Made by a program: the position numbers and the translations under genes
The notes under the pieces: generated by a model
Told to the model about the DNA's origin: nothing
Database searches by the model: none
The model's input: the letters and a program-made list of their open reading frames with translations, nothing else
Source: Flavobacteriales bacterium
GTDB taxonomy: Bacteria; Bacteroidota; Bacteroidia; Flavobacteriales_F; PHOS-HE28
Assembly (NCBI GenBank): GCA_018057455.1
Contig: JAGPDT010000026.1
Coordinates: forward strand, 1 to 41,388
Length of the DNA stretch: 41,388 nt
Reading direction: 5' to 3'
In this document: piece by piece, positions 31,779 to 40,148 of the stretch
Layout: the number at the start of each line of letters is the position of its first letter
How positions within the stretch are numbered: position 1 is the stretch's first letter

Positions 31779-32900
31779 ATGAAGACCATTGTACGCACGC
31801 TCTCCGCTTTTGCCCTGCTGGCCGCTGCGCCGGTGCAGGCACAACCGTTCACCAAGGCCGATGTGGCCTATTGGGTGGGCACCGGTACCGACAGCTCGGT
31901 GCTGGTGATGGATTTCCTTGACGGCACCGAGGACCATGCCTATGCCTGGGGCTTTCTGCACGACGGCACCGCCACCGCCCAGGACATGGTGAGCGCCATT
32001 GCCGCGGCCGATACCAACCTCACCGCCGACATCCCCGGGGGGTTCCTCAACTCAGTGACCTACAACAGCCACGCCGGCATCGGGGGAAGCCCCGACTATT
32101 GGAGCACCTGGAGCGGAACCGGCATGGACGACATGGCCATGAACATGGGCCTGGCCGAGGTGCTTTCCAACGGCAGCTGGTTCGGCTGCTCCTATACCGA
32201 TTTCGATCCGGCACTGCCGCCCACCACGCCCATCGCCGCCTTCGACCCCTTCCGGTTCACCGCCGCCGACGTGGCATTCTGGACCGGCACCGGGGCCCAT
32301 GCCGCCGTGCTGGTCGTGGACTTCCATGCGGAGAACGGCAGCTCTTCCTTTGCCTGGGGCGTGCGGTTCGACGGCACCACCACCGGTGAAGCCCTGTTGA
32401 ACGCCGTGGCCGCCGCCGACCCGGCCTTTGATGCGATGGTGGCCGGAGGCTTCCTCAATGACATCCTGTACGGCGACCTGGCCGGCGTAGGCGGGGCGCC
32501 CAACTACTGGGGCACCTGGGGTGCCACCAACCTGGGCAATTGGGCGATGAACCTGGGTATCGGCACCGAAGTGGCCGACGGTGCCCTTTTCGGCTGCTCC
32601 TATACCGATTTCGCGCCTGCGTTGCGCCCGTCCTATCCGGAGCCGGCCTCCTTCACCACCGCCATGGCCGAACAAGCCGCGCCCGCCCTGGTCGTCTATC
32701 CGCAACCGGCGCGCGATCAGCTCCACATACAAGGGAGCATGGGCAACGGTGAGCGGTTGCTGATCACCGACCTTGCCGGCAAGCTGGTGCAGGAGGGCCG
32801 CAGCACGGCACCCCTCTCCACCGTGGACGTGGACGACTTGGCTCCCGGGCTGTACGTACTGCAAGCGGGTGCGGTGAAGCGCACCATTGCCGTGCAGTGA
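31779..32900 (+). CDS. Secreted T9SS protein with a duplicated domain, B12-riboswitch controlled
   Basis: A 373-residue secreted protein: signal peptide to about residue 22 (AAAPVQAQ), then two copies of a domain of about 130 residues (about 24-150 and 158-285). Both copies share ADVAYW/ADVAFW, VLVMDF/VLVVDF, a WG-F-DG segment, IPGGFLN/VAGGFLN, YWSTW/YWGTW, and end with the block GCSYTDFxPAL. The last 75-85 residues (VVYPQPARDQL to LYVLQAGAVKRTIAV) form a T9SS type A sorting domain. I do not recognise the repeated domain. As the first gene after a B12 riboswitch, before a BtuB-like receptor, it is a candidate surface cobalamin-binding protein; this is inference. Confidence 0.8.
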   Translation: MKTIVRTLSAFALLAAAPVQAQPFTKADVAYWVGTGTDSSVLVMDFLDGTEDHAYAWGFLHDGTATAQDMVSAIAAADTNLTADIPGGFLNSVTYNSHAGIGGSPDYWSTWSGTGMDDMAMNMGLAEVLSNGSWFGCSYTDFDPALPPTTPIAAFDPFRFTAADVAFWTGTGAHAAVLVVDFHAENGSSSFAWGVRFDGTTTGEALLNAVAAADPAFDAMVAGGFLNDILYGDLAGVGGAPNYWGTWGATNLGNWAMNLGIGTEVADGALFGCSYTDFAPALRPSYPEPASFTTAMAEQAAPALVVYPQPARDQLHIQGSMGNGERLLITDLAGKLVQEGRSTAPLSTVDVDDLAPGLYVLQAGAVKRTIAVQ

Positions 32901-32934
32901 ACCGATGCGCTCCCAGCGGAAAGGATTGAAGCCA

Positions 32935-34893
32935 ATGGCCGGGGCGCCAGCGCGCCCCGGCCGATCCTTCCTGCTGCCCGTGGCGGCCACTGCGTTGTTC
33001 GGCGCGGCCGATGTGGGGGCGCAGCAGGTTGCTGATACGCTGCACCTGCCCGCCGTGGAGATCGCTGCGCCGCGCCTGGCCACTTTCGCGGCAGGCACCA
33101 AAGTGCAACAGATCGACAGCGCCACGCTGGCCCGCTATGCCCACACCGACCTGGGTGAGCTGCTTGCCGGTGAAAGCCCGGTATCCGTGAAGAGCTACGG
33201 CCTGGGCAGCTTGGCCACCACCAGCTTCCGGGGAGGCAGTGCCGGCCACACGGCCATTCTGTGGAACGGCATCAACCTGGGCAGTGCCATGAACGGGCAG
33301 GCCGACCTCGCATTGATCCCCGTAGGTATCGCGGACGCCATCAGCGTGCAGTATGGTGGAAGCACCGCGCTTTGGGGCAGCGGCGCGCTCGGCGGAGCCG
33401 TGCATCTTGAAAAATCGCCCCGCTTCGGCACCGGCCTGCACGTGAAAGGGGGAACCAGCTTCGGAAGCTTCACCCGGCAGTCCCAACACCTGCAAGCGGA
33501 GCTGGCCAAGGACCGGTGGACCACCGGCCTCACGTTCTTCAATACCACCGCGGAGAACGATATTGCGTTCAACAAGGGCAGTGCCGACGCACCGGTGCAG
33601 CAGCGGCAAACCAACGCCGCCTTCAGCCAATACGGCCTGCTGCTGGACCAGCAACTGCTGCTTGGCCAAGCCGACCGCATCAGTGTACACTACTGGCACC
33701 AACGGTCCAACCGGCACGTGCCTCCTACCCTTGTGCAAACCGCCAGCACGGCGTACCAGCTGGACGGTGGAGACCGCCTGGTGGCGGAATGGCGGCACAG
33801 CAGGCGTACCTGGGGCAGCACCGTGCGAGGCGCCTGGCTCGATGACCGGATCGCCTGGTTCTCCACACAGGATGCTGAAGCGGCGCTGAGCCGTTCCGGC
33901 ACCATGGTGGCGGATGCGGAGGCGCGCTGGCGGCCCCCAGGCCCGCATACCTTGGACCTGGGTGCCAGCTTCACCCATGCCAAGGCTTGGAGCGATGGCT
34001 ACCTGGGCGGTGCCGGGCAAGACCGCCAAGCGCTCTTCGTCTTGTACCGATTCCATCCGGGCAAGGGCCCCTTCACGGGCACGGCCGCGGCGCGGCAGGA
34101 GTGGGTTTCCGGGCAGGCGGTGCCCTTCACCGCATCCTTGGGGGGCGAATTGCGCGTGAAGCCCTGGGCCACGCTCAAAGCACAGGCGGCACGCCTTTAC
34201 CGCGTGCCCACCCTCAACGACCTGTACTGGCAGCCGGGAGGCGACCCCGGGTTGCTGCCTGAACAGGGCTACAGCGGCGATCTGGGGGCCGAATTCAGTC
34301 ACCGCTGGGCCGCAGCCGAATGGCATTGCGAGATCACCTGGTTCAACCGCTGGGTGGACAACTGGATCATCTGGTTGCCGGGACCGCAGTGGTGGAGCCC
34401 CGGCAACATCATGCAGGTTTGGAGCCGCGGTGCGGAGACCACCTCGCGGATCGCCTGGAAGCTCGGCGGCTCCACCTTGAAATGCGGCATGGGCACCGGC
34501 TATGTGGCCAGCACCAACCAAGTGGCCAAGAGCCGCTTCGACGACAGCAAGGGCAAACAGCTGATCTATGTGCCCATGTACACCGGCCATGCCCACATCG
34601 GTGTGGCACGGGCCCGTGCCTCGCTCTTCATTTCCGGCACCTACTCGGGGTACAGGTATACCAGTACGGACAACCGTGATTTCCTGCCACCGTACTGGTT
34701 GTTGGGCGCCAACGCCTCACTGTGTGCGGTGAAGCGCCCGCGATGGCAGGCCGATCTGTTCCTCCGCGCCAACAATCTGCTGGGCACCGAGTACCAATTG
34801 ATCCTGAACCGCCCCATGCCATTGCGCAGTTTCGAAGGGGGGCTGAGCATCCATTTCAACCGGCCCGATGCGTTGGCCAGCCACGAACCATGA
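32935..34893 (+). CDS. TonB-dependent receptor, BtuB-like (vitamin B12 uptake)
   Basis: A 652-residue outer-membrane receptor. After the signal peptide (ending near GAADVGAQ) come a TonB-box-like LPAVEIAAPR and a plug domain with LGELLAGESPVSVKSYG, TSFRGGSAGHTAILWNGINL and YGGSTALWGSGALGGAV. A 22-strand-type barrel follows, with YRVPTLNDLYWQPGG and the C-terminal FEGGLSIHFN. The size and riboswitch control fit a BtuB-type cobalamin receptor. The start at 32935 was chosen because AAAGGA lies about nine bases upstream; two earlier ATGs lack this. The stop overlaps the next start by ATGA. Confidence 0.9.
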   Translation: MAGAPARPGRSFLLPVAATALFGAADVGAQQVADTLHLPAVEIAAPRLATFAAGTKVQQIDSATLARYAHTDLGELLAGESPVSVKSYGLGSLATTSFRGGSAGHTAILWNGINLGSAMNGQADLALIPVGIADAISVQYGGSTALWGSGALGGAVHLEKSPRFGTGLHVKGGTSFGSFTRQSQHLQAELAKDRWTTGLTFFNTTAENDIAFNKGSADAPVQQRQTNAAFSQYGLLLDQQLLLGQADRISVHYWHQRSNRHVPPTLVQTASTAYQLDGGDRLVAEWRHSRRTWGSTVRGAWLDDRIAWFSTQDAEAALSRSGTMVADAEARWRPPGPHTLDLGASFTHAKAWSDGYLGGAGQDRQALFVLYRFHPGKGPFTGTAAARQEWVSGQAVPFTASLGGELRVKPWATLKAQAARLYRVPTLNDLYWQPGGDPGLLPEQGYSGDLGAEFSHRWAAAEWHCEITWFNRWVDNWIIWLPGPQWWSPGNIMQVWSRGAETTSRIAWKLGGSTLKCGMGTGYVASTNQVAKSRFDDSKGKQLIYVPMYTGHAHIGVARARASLFISGTYSGYRYTSTDNRDFLPPYWLLGANASLCAVKRPRWQADLFLRANNLLGTEYQLILNRPMPLRSFEGGLSIHFNRPDALASHEP

Positions 34894-35888
34894 GGACCTT
34901 CCTGCTGCTCTCCGCCCTTATTCCAAGTCTGCCCGCCTTGGCGCAGTTTCCGCCACCGGCGGGCCAGCCCGGCACAACGGCCATGCATGCTGACAGCAGC
35001 GCTTTTGTGGCGTGGGCCACGGGGTGCAGCGTGCAACGCGGGCCCATGGACATCAGCGATGCGGCCGCCGGGCAGGCCAGTGTGGGGGAAGCGGCCGCGG
35101 CGCAAGGCCCGGCCACCGGTACAGGCGTGGTGAGCCTCGGCGACGGGGGCTCCGCCACGCTCACCTTTGCCGTGCCCCTCACCAACGGCCCCGGCTGGGA
35201 TCTCGCCGTGTTCGAGAACGGCACCAACACCTTCCTGGAGCTCGCCTTCGTGGAAGTAAGCAGCAATGGCAGCGACTTCTTCCGGTTTCCAGCCACCAGC
35301 AACACCCAGGCGGACCAGCAGGTGGGGCCTTTCAGTGAACTGGATGCCACCCTGCTGGACAACCTGGCGGGGAAATACCGCGCCCAGTACGGCACCCCTT
35401 TCAACCTGGAAGACCTCGCCGACCAGCCGGGCCTGGATGTGGACTTCGTCACCCATGTACGCGTGGTTGACGTGGTGGGCTGCATCCAGGACCCCTACGC
35501 CACGTACGACCATTTGGGCAACAAGGTGAACGACCCCTGGAGCACGCCTTTCGCTTCCAGCGGATTCGACCTGGATGGCGTTGGTGTGATCCACCAACAG
35601 GTGGGCACGGGCATCGTGGTGCCAGCCGGACCCGGGGTTGAAGCCGCGCTCTTTCCCAACCCGGCGGCCGGTGCGGCAGAAATCAAGTTCGTGCTGCCCA
35701 TGGCAGGCCCCGTGCAGATCGCCATCACCGATGCCATGGGGCGGAATGTGCTTCCTGTCCAGGAGGTCTTGTTGCCTGCAGGTGCGCATCAACGGTGCCT
35801 GGACTTGTCCAAGGTGCGGCCCGGTGCCTACCTGCTCTCCATCCTGTCCATTGCGGGCCGGGCCTGCCTGAAGATCTCCGTGGAATGA
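34890..35888 (+). CDS. T9SS-sorted secreted protein of the B12 operon
   Basis: A 332-residue secreted protein with signal peptide MRTFLLLSALIPSLPALA. The body has VSLGDGGSATLTFAVPLTNG, WDLAVFENG, LELAFVEVSSNGSDFFRF, LAGKYRAQYGTPFNL and FDLDGVGVIH, a beta-sandwich-like pattern seen in Bacteroidota cell-surface proteins. The last 80 residues (ALFPNPAAG to LLSILSIAG) are a T9SS type A sorting domain. It is translationally coupled on both sides (ATGA overlaps) to the receptor and the BtuG-like gene. A role in capturing or presenting cobalamin at the surface is likely from context; the fold alone does not show it. Confidence 0.82.
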   Translation: MRTFLLLSALIPSLPALAQFPPPAGQPGTTAMHADSSAFVAWATGCSVQRGPMDISDAAAGQASVGEAAAAQGPATGTGVVSLGDGGSATLTFAVPLTNGPGWDLAVFENGTNTFLELAFVEVSSNGSDFFRFPATSNTQADQQVGPFSELDATLLDNLAGKYRAQYGTPFNLEDLADQPGLDVDFVTHVRVVDVVGCIQDPYATYDHLGNKVNDPWSTPFASSGFDLDGVGVIHQQVGTGIVVPAGPGVEAALFPNPAAGAAEIKFVLPMAGPVQIAITDAMGRNVLPVQEVLLPAGAHQRCLDLSKVRPGAYLLSILSIAGRACLKISVE

Positions 35889-36913
35889 AATTCAACCCCG
35901 CCGTGCTGTTGCCGTTGCTTGTTGTGCTGTCCGCCTGCCGGAAGGACAAGCCTGAAGCACCGCTGGAACAACCGGCTTCCGCCGGCGTGAGCGGCGTGTA
36001 TGTGCTGAATGAAGGCAACTTCAACTGGGGCAATGCCGGGGTCAGTTTCTACAACAAGGCTACGGGCGGCGTGGTGGAGGACCTGTTCGGCCCGGCCAAT
36101 GGGACCGCACTGGGCGATGTGCTGCAATCCATGCAACTGGTGGACGGCAAAGGCTACCTGGTCGTGAACAACTCGGGCAAGGTGGTGGAGGTGGATACGG
36201 CCACCTTCGCGGCCACGGCCACCATCACCGGGCTCACCTCGCCCCGCTACCTGTTGCCGGTAGGTGGTGGAAAGGCCTATGTCACCGACCTGTACGCCAA
36301 TGCCATCAGCGTGGTGGACCTCCATGCCCACACCGTCATCGGCGCCATACCGTGCCCGGGCTGGACCGAAGAACTCGTGCTCTCCGCGGGCAAGGCATTT
36401 GTCACCAACAAGAACAAGGCCTATGTGTACGTGGTGGATACCGGTAGTGATCAAGTGGTGGACAGCATTGGCGTAAGCCGTGGCGGGAACAGCATCGTGG
36501 AGGATGCCCATGGCAAGTTGTGGGTGGCCTGCACCGGTGGGGCCGGCACCCAGGCCGCGCTTTACCGCATCGATCCCGTATCCATGTCGGTGGAAGCTTC
36601 CTTTCCATTCAGCAGTCCTTCGGCCAGTCCTTGGCGGCTGGTGATCAACGGGGAGCGCACGGTCCTGTATTTCCTCAATGATGATGTGTGCCGGATGAAC
36701 ATCACGGACACGGCACTGCCCGCGGGGCCGCTGATCCCGGCCGATGGGCGTACCTTCTACGGCTTGGGCGTGGACCCCGCCGACGGAACGGTCCACGTTT
36801 CGGATGCCATTGACTACACCCAACGTGGGCGGGTGTTCCGCTACACTTCGGAAGGGGTTGCCCTGGGGGACTTCCTCGCGGGCCGGATCCCCGGTGGATT
36901 TGTTTTCCGTTGA
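35885..36913 (+). CDS. BtuG-like surface beta-propeller lipoprotein
   Basis: A 342-residue lipoprotein (lipobox VLSAC, lipidated C18) with YncE/DUF5074-type propeller blades: GVYVLNEGNFNWGNAGVSFYN, VVNNSGKVVEVDTATF, YVTDLYANAISVVDLHAHTV, FVTNKNKAYVYVVDTGS, KLWVACTGG and the final DAIDYTQRGRVFRY. In Bacteroides thetaiotaomicron the propeller lipoprotein BtuG binds B12 very tightly and hands it to BtuB. The riboswitch, the BtuB-like receptor and the coupled start support the same role here. Inner-membrane BtuCDF genes are not in the window. Confidence 0.85.
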   Translation: MKFNPAVLLPLLVVLSACRKDKPEAPLEQPASAGVSGVYVLNEGNFNWGNAGVSFYNKATGGVVEDLFGPANGTALGDVLQSMQLVDGKGYLVVNNSGKVVEVDTATFAATATITGLTSPRYLLPVGGGKAYVTDLYANAISVVDLHAHTVIGAIPCPGWTEELVLSAGKAFVTNKNKAYVYVVDTGSDQVVDSIGVSRGGNSIVEDAHGKLWVACTGGAGTQAALYRIDPVSMSVEASFPFSSPSASPWRLVINGERTVLYFLNDDVCRMNITDTALPAGPLIPADGRTFYGLGVDPADGTVHVSDAIDYTQRGRVFRYTSEGVALGDFLAGRIPGGFVFR

Positions 36914-37018
36914 ACGCCGGTTTTCTGGAGGCCCGGACCAACAGCGTATGCCGCCGGTGCGCGCGCGATGGACAGCGGAATGGACGCGGCAACGCCGGGT
37001 CCATCCCTTAATTGCCGC

Positions 37019-37026
37019 TACTTTCG
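37019..37026 (+). promoter_or_regulatory. Candidate -7 promoter element of pheT
   Basis: TACTTTCG, one base from TAnnTTTG, ends 19 bp before the pheT start and separates it from the B12 operon. Confidence 0.5.
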
Positions 37027-37045
37027 CGCACTATTCCCATGCGGC

Positions 37046-39484
37046 ATGCGTATTTCGTGGAACTGGCTCAGGTCCTTGGCGGACGTGGCTGAATTGACGC
37101 CCCGGCAAGCGGCGGACATCCTCACCAGCACGGGGCTGGAAGTGGAAAGCGTGGAGCCCTTTGAGCCGGTGCCCGGCATGCTGGCCGGCGTGGTGGTGGG
37201 GGAAGTGCTTTCCTGCGAAAGGCACCCTGATGCCGACCGCTTGCACGTTTGTTCAGTTGACATCGGTGGAGCCGTGCCATCGCAGATCGTGTGCGGGGCA
37301 CCGAACGTGGCCGCCGGGCAGAAGGTGCTTGTTGCGACGCTGGGCACTACGCTGCATCCTTCGGCCGGAGAACCTTTCACGATCAAAAAAGCCAAGATCC
37401 GCGGGGTGGAAAGCCATGGCATGATCTGCGCCACCGATGAACTCGGCCTGGGCACCGATCATGCGGGCATCATGGTGCTGGATGCTTCCGCAAAAACGGG
37501 AACGTCGGCCGCTGAAGATCTTCAATTGAAAAGCGACCACATCCTGGAGATCGGCCTCACGCCGAACCGCTCCGATGCCATGGGCCATTGGGGCGTGGCA
37601 AGGGACCTCATCGCCGCACTGAACCACCGCACCGGAAGCAAGCACACCGTGTTGCTGCCTTCGGTGGAAGCCTTCCAGCAAGATGATGATGCGCGCACCA
37701 TACCGGTGGATGTGCAAGCACCGGAAGCCGCACCGCGCTACGCCGGGCTTACGCTCACCCAACTCAAGGTGGCACCATCGCCCGCGTGGCTGCAGGAGCG
37801 ATTGAAGAGCATCGGCCTCAAGCCCATCAACAACGTGGTGGACGTCACCAACTTCGTGCAACATGAGCTGGGCCAGCCTTTGCACGCCTTCGATGCCGAC
37901 AAGTTGAAGGGCGGGAAGATCATCGTCCGCAAGGCGCACGCGGGCGAACACCTTATCACCTTGGATGAAAAGGACCGCACCCTCAGCGAGGAAGACCTGC
38001 TGATCGCGGACGCGGAAAAGGGCGCTTGCTTGGCCGGCGTTTACGGCGGCAACCACAGCGGTGTGTCCGACAGCACCACGGCCCTCTTTTTGGAAAGCGC
38101 CTGCTTCGATGCCGTCACCATCCGCCGCACTGCGCGCAGGCATGGCCTGAACACCGATGCCTCGTTCCGCTTCGAGCGCGGCGTGGATCCCGAGATCACC
38201 ATATATGCATTGAAACGCGCGGCCCTGCTGCTGAAGGAAGTGGCCGGGGCGAAGTTCAGTTCGGCCATCACGGACATCGCACAGCCGCGCCCGTGGGCCG
38301 AAGTGCATTTGCGTTTCACCACGGTGGACCGCCTTTGCGGCATGGCCATCGCGCCGGATGCCGTGGTGCGCATCCTCGAACTGTTGGACTGCCGCATCAG
38401 CGACCGCAACGCCGAAAGCATTTGTGTGCAAGTGCCGCCATATCGCGTGGACGTGCTGCGCGAAGCCGACCTCGTGGAGGAAGTGCTGCGCATCCACGGC
38501 TTCGACCAAGTGCCCATCCCGGAACGCTTGATGGTGCCCGCCGTGCAACAACCCGGGACCACGGACGAAGGTTTTGGGCAACGCATGGCACAACACCTGG
38601 CAGCGCGCGGATTCCGTGAAGTGATGACGCCGTCGCTGGTGAACGGTGCCCGTACCGTGAAGTTGAAAGCGGCTGAGGAGAACACACTGGTGCGGCTGAA
38701 GAATCCGTTGAGCGCCGAGCTGGACGTATTGCGCCCCACCATGCTCTTCGGCCTGCTGCAAAGCGCCGCGCACAACCTGGCCCGCCAGCAGCACAACCTG
38801 CGCTTCTTCGAGAAGGGCCGCACCTACGCCGTGAACGATGAGGGTGCCACGGTGGAAAGCGGACGCGTCGCCTTGCTGATCACTGGCAACGACGGGAAGG
38901 AGAGCTGGCGCGGCAAGGCACGCCAGTCCGAGCTCGCCGACGTGAAGTCCGAAGTGGAGCTGCTGCTTGAGCGGCTGGGCCTGGCCAGAGGCACCGTGTA
39001 TGCAGTGACAGAGCATCCCCTGTTGACCGCTGCGGTGGAAGTGAAGCACGGCAAAAAGGTGGTGGCCCTATTGGGTGAAGTGCAGCCGGCCGTGGGAAAG
39101 GCGTTTGAGGTAAACCAACCCGCCTGGTATGCCGAGCTGATGGATGAAACGCTCGTGGAGCTGCTGCGCAAGGATAGAACCACCTACCGCGAAGTGGCCA
39201 AGTTCCCCTCCGTGCGCCGCGACCTGAGCCTGCTGTTGAACAGCGCGGTGGACTATGCTTCGCTGGAACGGGTCGCTTTTCAAGCCGAGCACAAGCTTCT
39301 GCGCGAGGTGGGCCTCTTCGATGTGTACGAAGGCGACAAGCTGCCCGCAGGCAAGAAGAGCTATGCGCTCAGCTTCATCCTGCAGGACAAGGAAAAGACC
39401 CTCACCGACGAGCAGGTGGAGAAGGCCATGGGGCGTATTCGCCAAGCGCTGGAGAAGGAAGTGGGGGCGGAGTTGCGAGGGTAG
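37046..39484 (+). CDS. pheT: Phenylalanyl-tRNA synthetase, beta subunit
   Basis: An 812-residue subunit of the alpha2-beta2 synthetase. From the N-terminus: MRISWNWLRSLADV, the EMAP-type tRNA-binding domain (HPDADRLHVCSVDIG; MICATDELGLG), the B3/B4 editing region (ESACFDAVTIRRTARRHGL and SFRFERGVDP), the B5 domain (PPYRVDVLREADLVEEVLRI), a synthetase-like core, and the C-terminal anticodon-binding FDX-ACB domain (KFPSVRRDLSLLL to FILQDKEKTLTDEQVEKAM). Length is normal. The ATG at 37046 begins the conserved N-terminus. The alpha subunit (pheS) is not in the window. Confidence 0.96.
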   Translation: MRISWNWLRSLADVAELTPRQAADILTSTGLEVESVEPFEPVPGMLAGVVVGEVLSCERHPDADRLHVCSVDIGGAVPSQIVCGAPNVAAGQKVLVATLGTTLHPSAGEPFTIKKAKIRGVESHGMICATDELGLGTDHAGIMVLDASAKTGTSAAEDLQLKSDHILEIGLTPNRSDAMGHWGVARDLIAALNHRTGSKHTVLLPSVEAFQQDDDARTIPVDVQAPEAAPRYAGLTLTQLKVAPSPAWLQERLKSIGLKPINNVVDVTNFVQHELGQPLHAFDADKLKGGKIIVRKAHAGEHLITLDEKDRTLSEEDLLIADAEKGACLAGVYGGNHSGVSDSTTALFLESACFDAVTIRRTARRHGLNTDASFRFERGVDPEITIYALKRAALLLKEVAGAKFSSAITDIAQPRPWAEVHLRFTTVDRLCGMAIAPDAVVRILELLDCRISDRNAESICVQVPPYRVDVLREADLVEEVLRIHGFDQVPIPERLMVPAVQQPGTTDEGFGQRMAQHLAARGFREVMTPSLVNGARTVKLKAAEENTLVRLKNPLSAELDVLRPTMLFGLLQSAAHNLARQQHNLRFFEKGRTYAVNDEGATVESGRVALLITGNDGKESWRGKARQSELADVKSEVELLLERLGLARGTVYAVTEHPLLTAAVEVKHGKKVVALLGEVQPAVGKAFEVNQPAWYAELMDETLVELLRKDRTTYREVAKFPSVRRDLSLLLNSAVDYASLERVAFQAEHKLLREVGLFDVYEGDKLPAGKKSYALSFILQDKEKTLTDEQVEKAMGRIRQALEKEVGAELRG

Positions 39485-39491
39485 TTCCCAG

Positions 39492-39560
39492 CATCAAGGT
39501 CCCGAGTGAAGACCTTGGTGGAGTTTTGGGCATCAAGGTCCCGAGGCGGAGACCTTGATG
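39492..39560. repeat. Two tandem 39-bp hairpin repeats between convergent genes
   Basis: CATCAAGGTC...GACCTTGGTG (39492-39520) and CATCAAGGTC...GACCTTGATG (39531-39560) each form a 9-10 bp stem with a loop of about 10 bases (second: a perfect 10-bp stem with loop CCGAGGCGGA). They are spaced 39 bp apart. Lying between the stops of pheT and the convergent pyrophosphatase gene, they may act as a two-way terminator or be a small palindromic repeat family. Confidence 0.7.
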
Positions 39561-39568
39561 GATCAAAT

Positions 39569-40099
39569 TCATCGGACCGCCCATTTGCGTATCGCCTCCA
39601 TCGCCTCCGCGCGCCCCTTCACGCCCACCAACTGCGCGCCATCCTCGGGATCGTAGTTCAGCAGCCAAGCCACCAAAATATCCTGTGCGGCCTTGGGCAG
39701 GCGGTCCATGTCCGCCACATCCACCGTGCGCAAGGCCGGGTCCACGGGCAAGGCGATCACCTTGTCGTCGCGCTCGCCGGCATCCAGCAGCTCGATGATG
39801 CCGATGGGTTCCACCTCCAGCACGGTGCCGCTGTGTACGCCCGCGCACAGCACGAAGATGTCCAGCGCATCGCCATCGCCGCCTTGGGCACGGTCCATCA
39901 GCGTGCCGGGGATAAAGCCGTAGTTGGCGGGGTAGGGCAGGAACTTGATGCGGCGCGGCACACCGTTGCGCAGGTCCACGGGGAAGGTGTTTGTGGCAGG
40001 TTCATATTGGCGCTTATCGCTGGTGCCCGAGGGGATCTCGATCACAGCTTGGACGTTGCCATTTGGCAGGAAGGCGGGGAGGTGTTCGAGGTTGATCAT
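39569..40099 (-). CDS. ppa: Inorganic pyrophosphatase (family I)
   Basis: A 176-residue soluble enzyme hydrolysing pyrophosphate to phosphate, which pulls biosynthetic reactions such as tRNA charging forward. Family I markers are FLPYPANYGFIPGT and the metal-binding GDGDALDIFVL (DGDxxD motif; alanine replaces the common proline), plus DKVIALPVD near the active site. The start MINLEHLPA gives the normal length; the upstream open frame is excluded. It is convergent with pheT across the tandem hairpins. Confidence 0.95.
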   Translation of the reverse strand: MINLEHLPAFLPNGNVQAVIEIPSGTSDKRQYEPATNTFPVDLRNGVPRRIKFLPYPANYGFIPGTLMDRAQGGDGDALDIFVLCAGVHSGTVLEVEPIGIIELLDAGERDDKVIALPVDPALRTVDVADMDRLPKAAQDILVAWLLNYDPEDGAQLVGVKGRAEAMEAIRKWAVR

Positions 40100-40129
40100 G
40101 GTGGCGTGTTCGGGCTGCAAGGTCGGGAT
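40097..40129. repeat. Direct repeat, copy A, at the ppa start
   Basis: About 32 bp beginning CATGGTGGCGTGTTCGGGCT and ending GGTCGGGA, covering the ppa start codon and its upstream bases. A near-identical copy is at 41250-41281. The pair brackets the hydrolase gene. Confidence 0.75.
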
Positions 40130-40148
40130 TGGATGTTCGCCATCCTTG

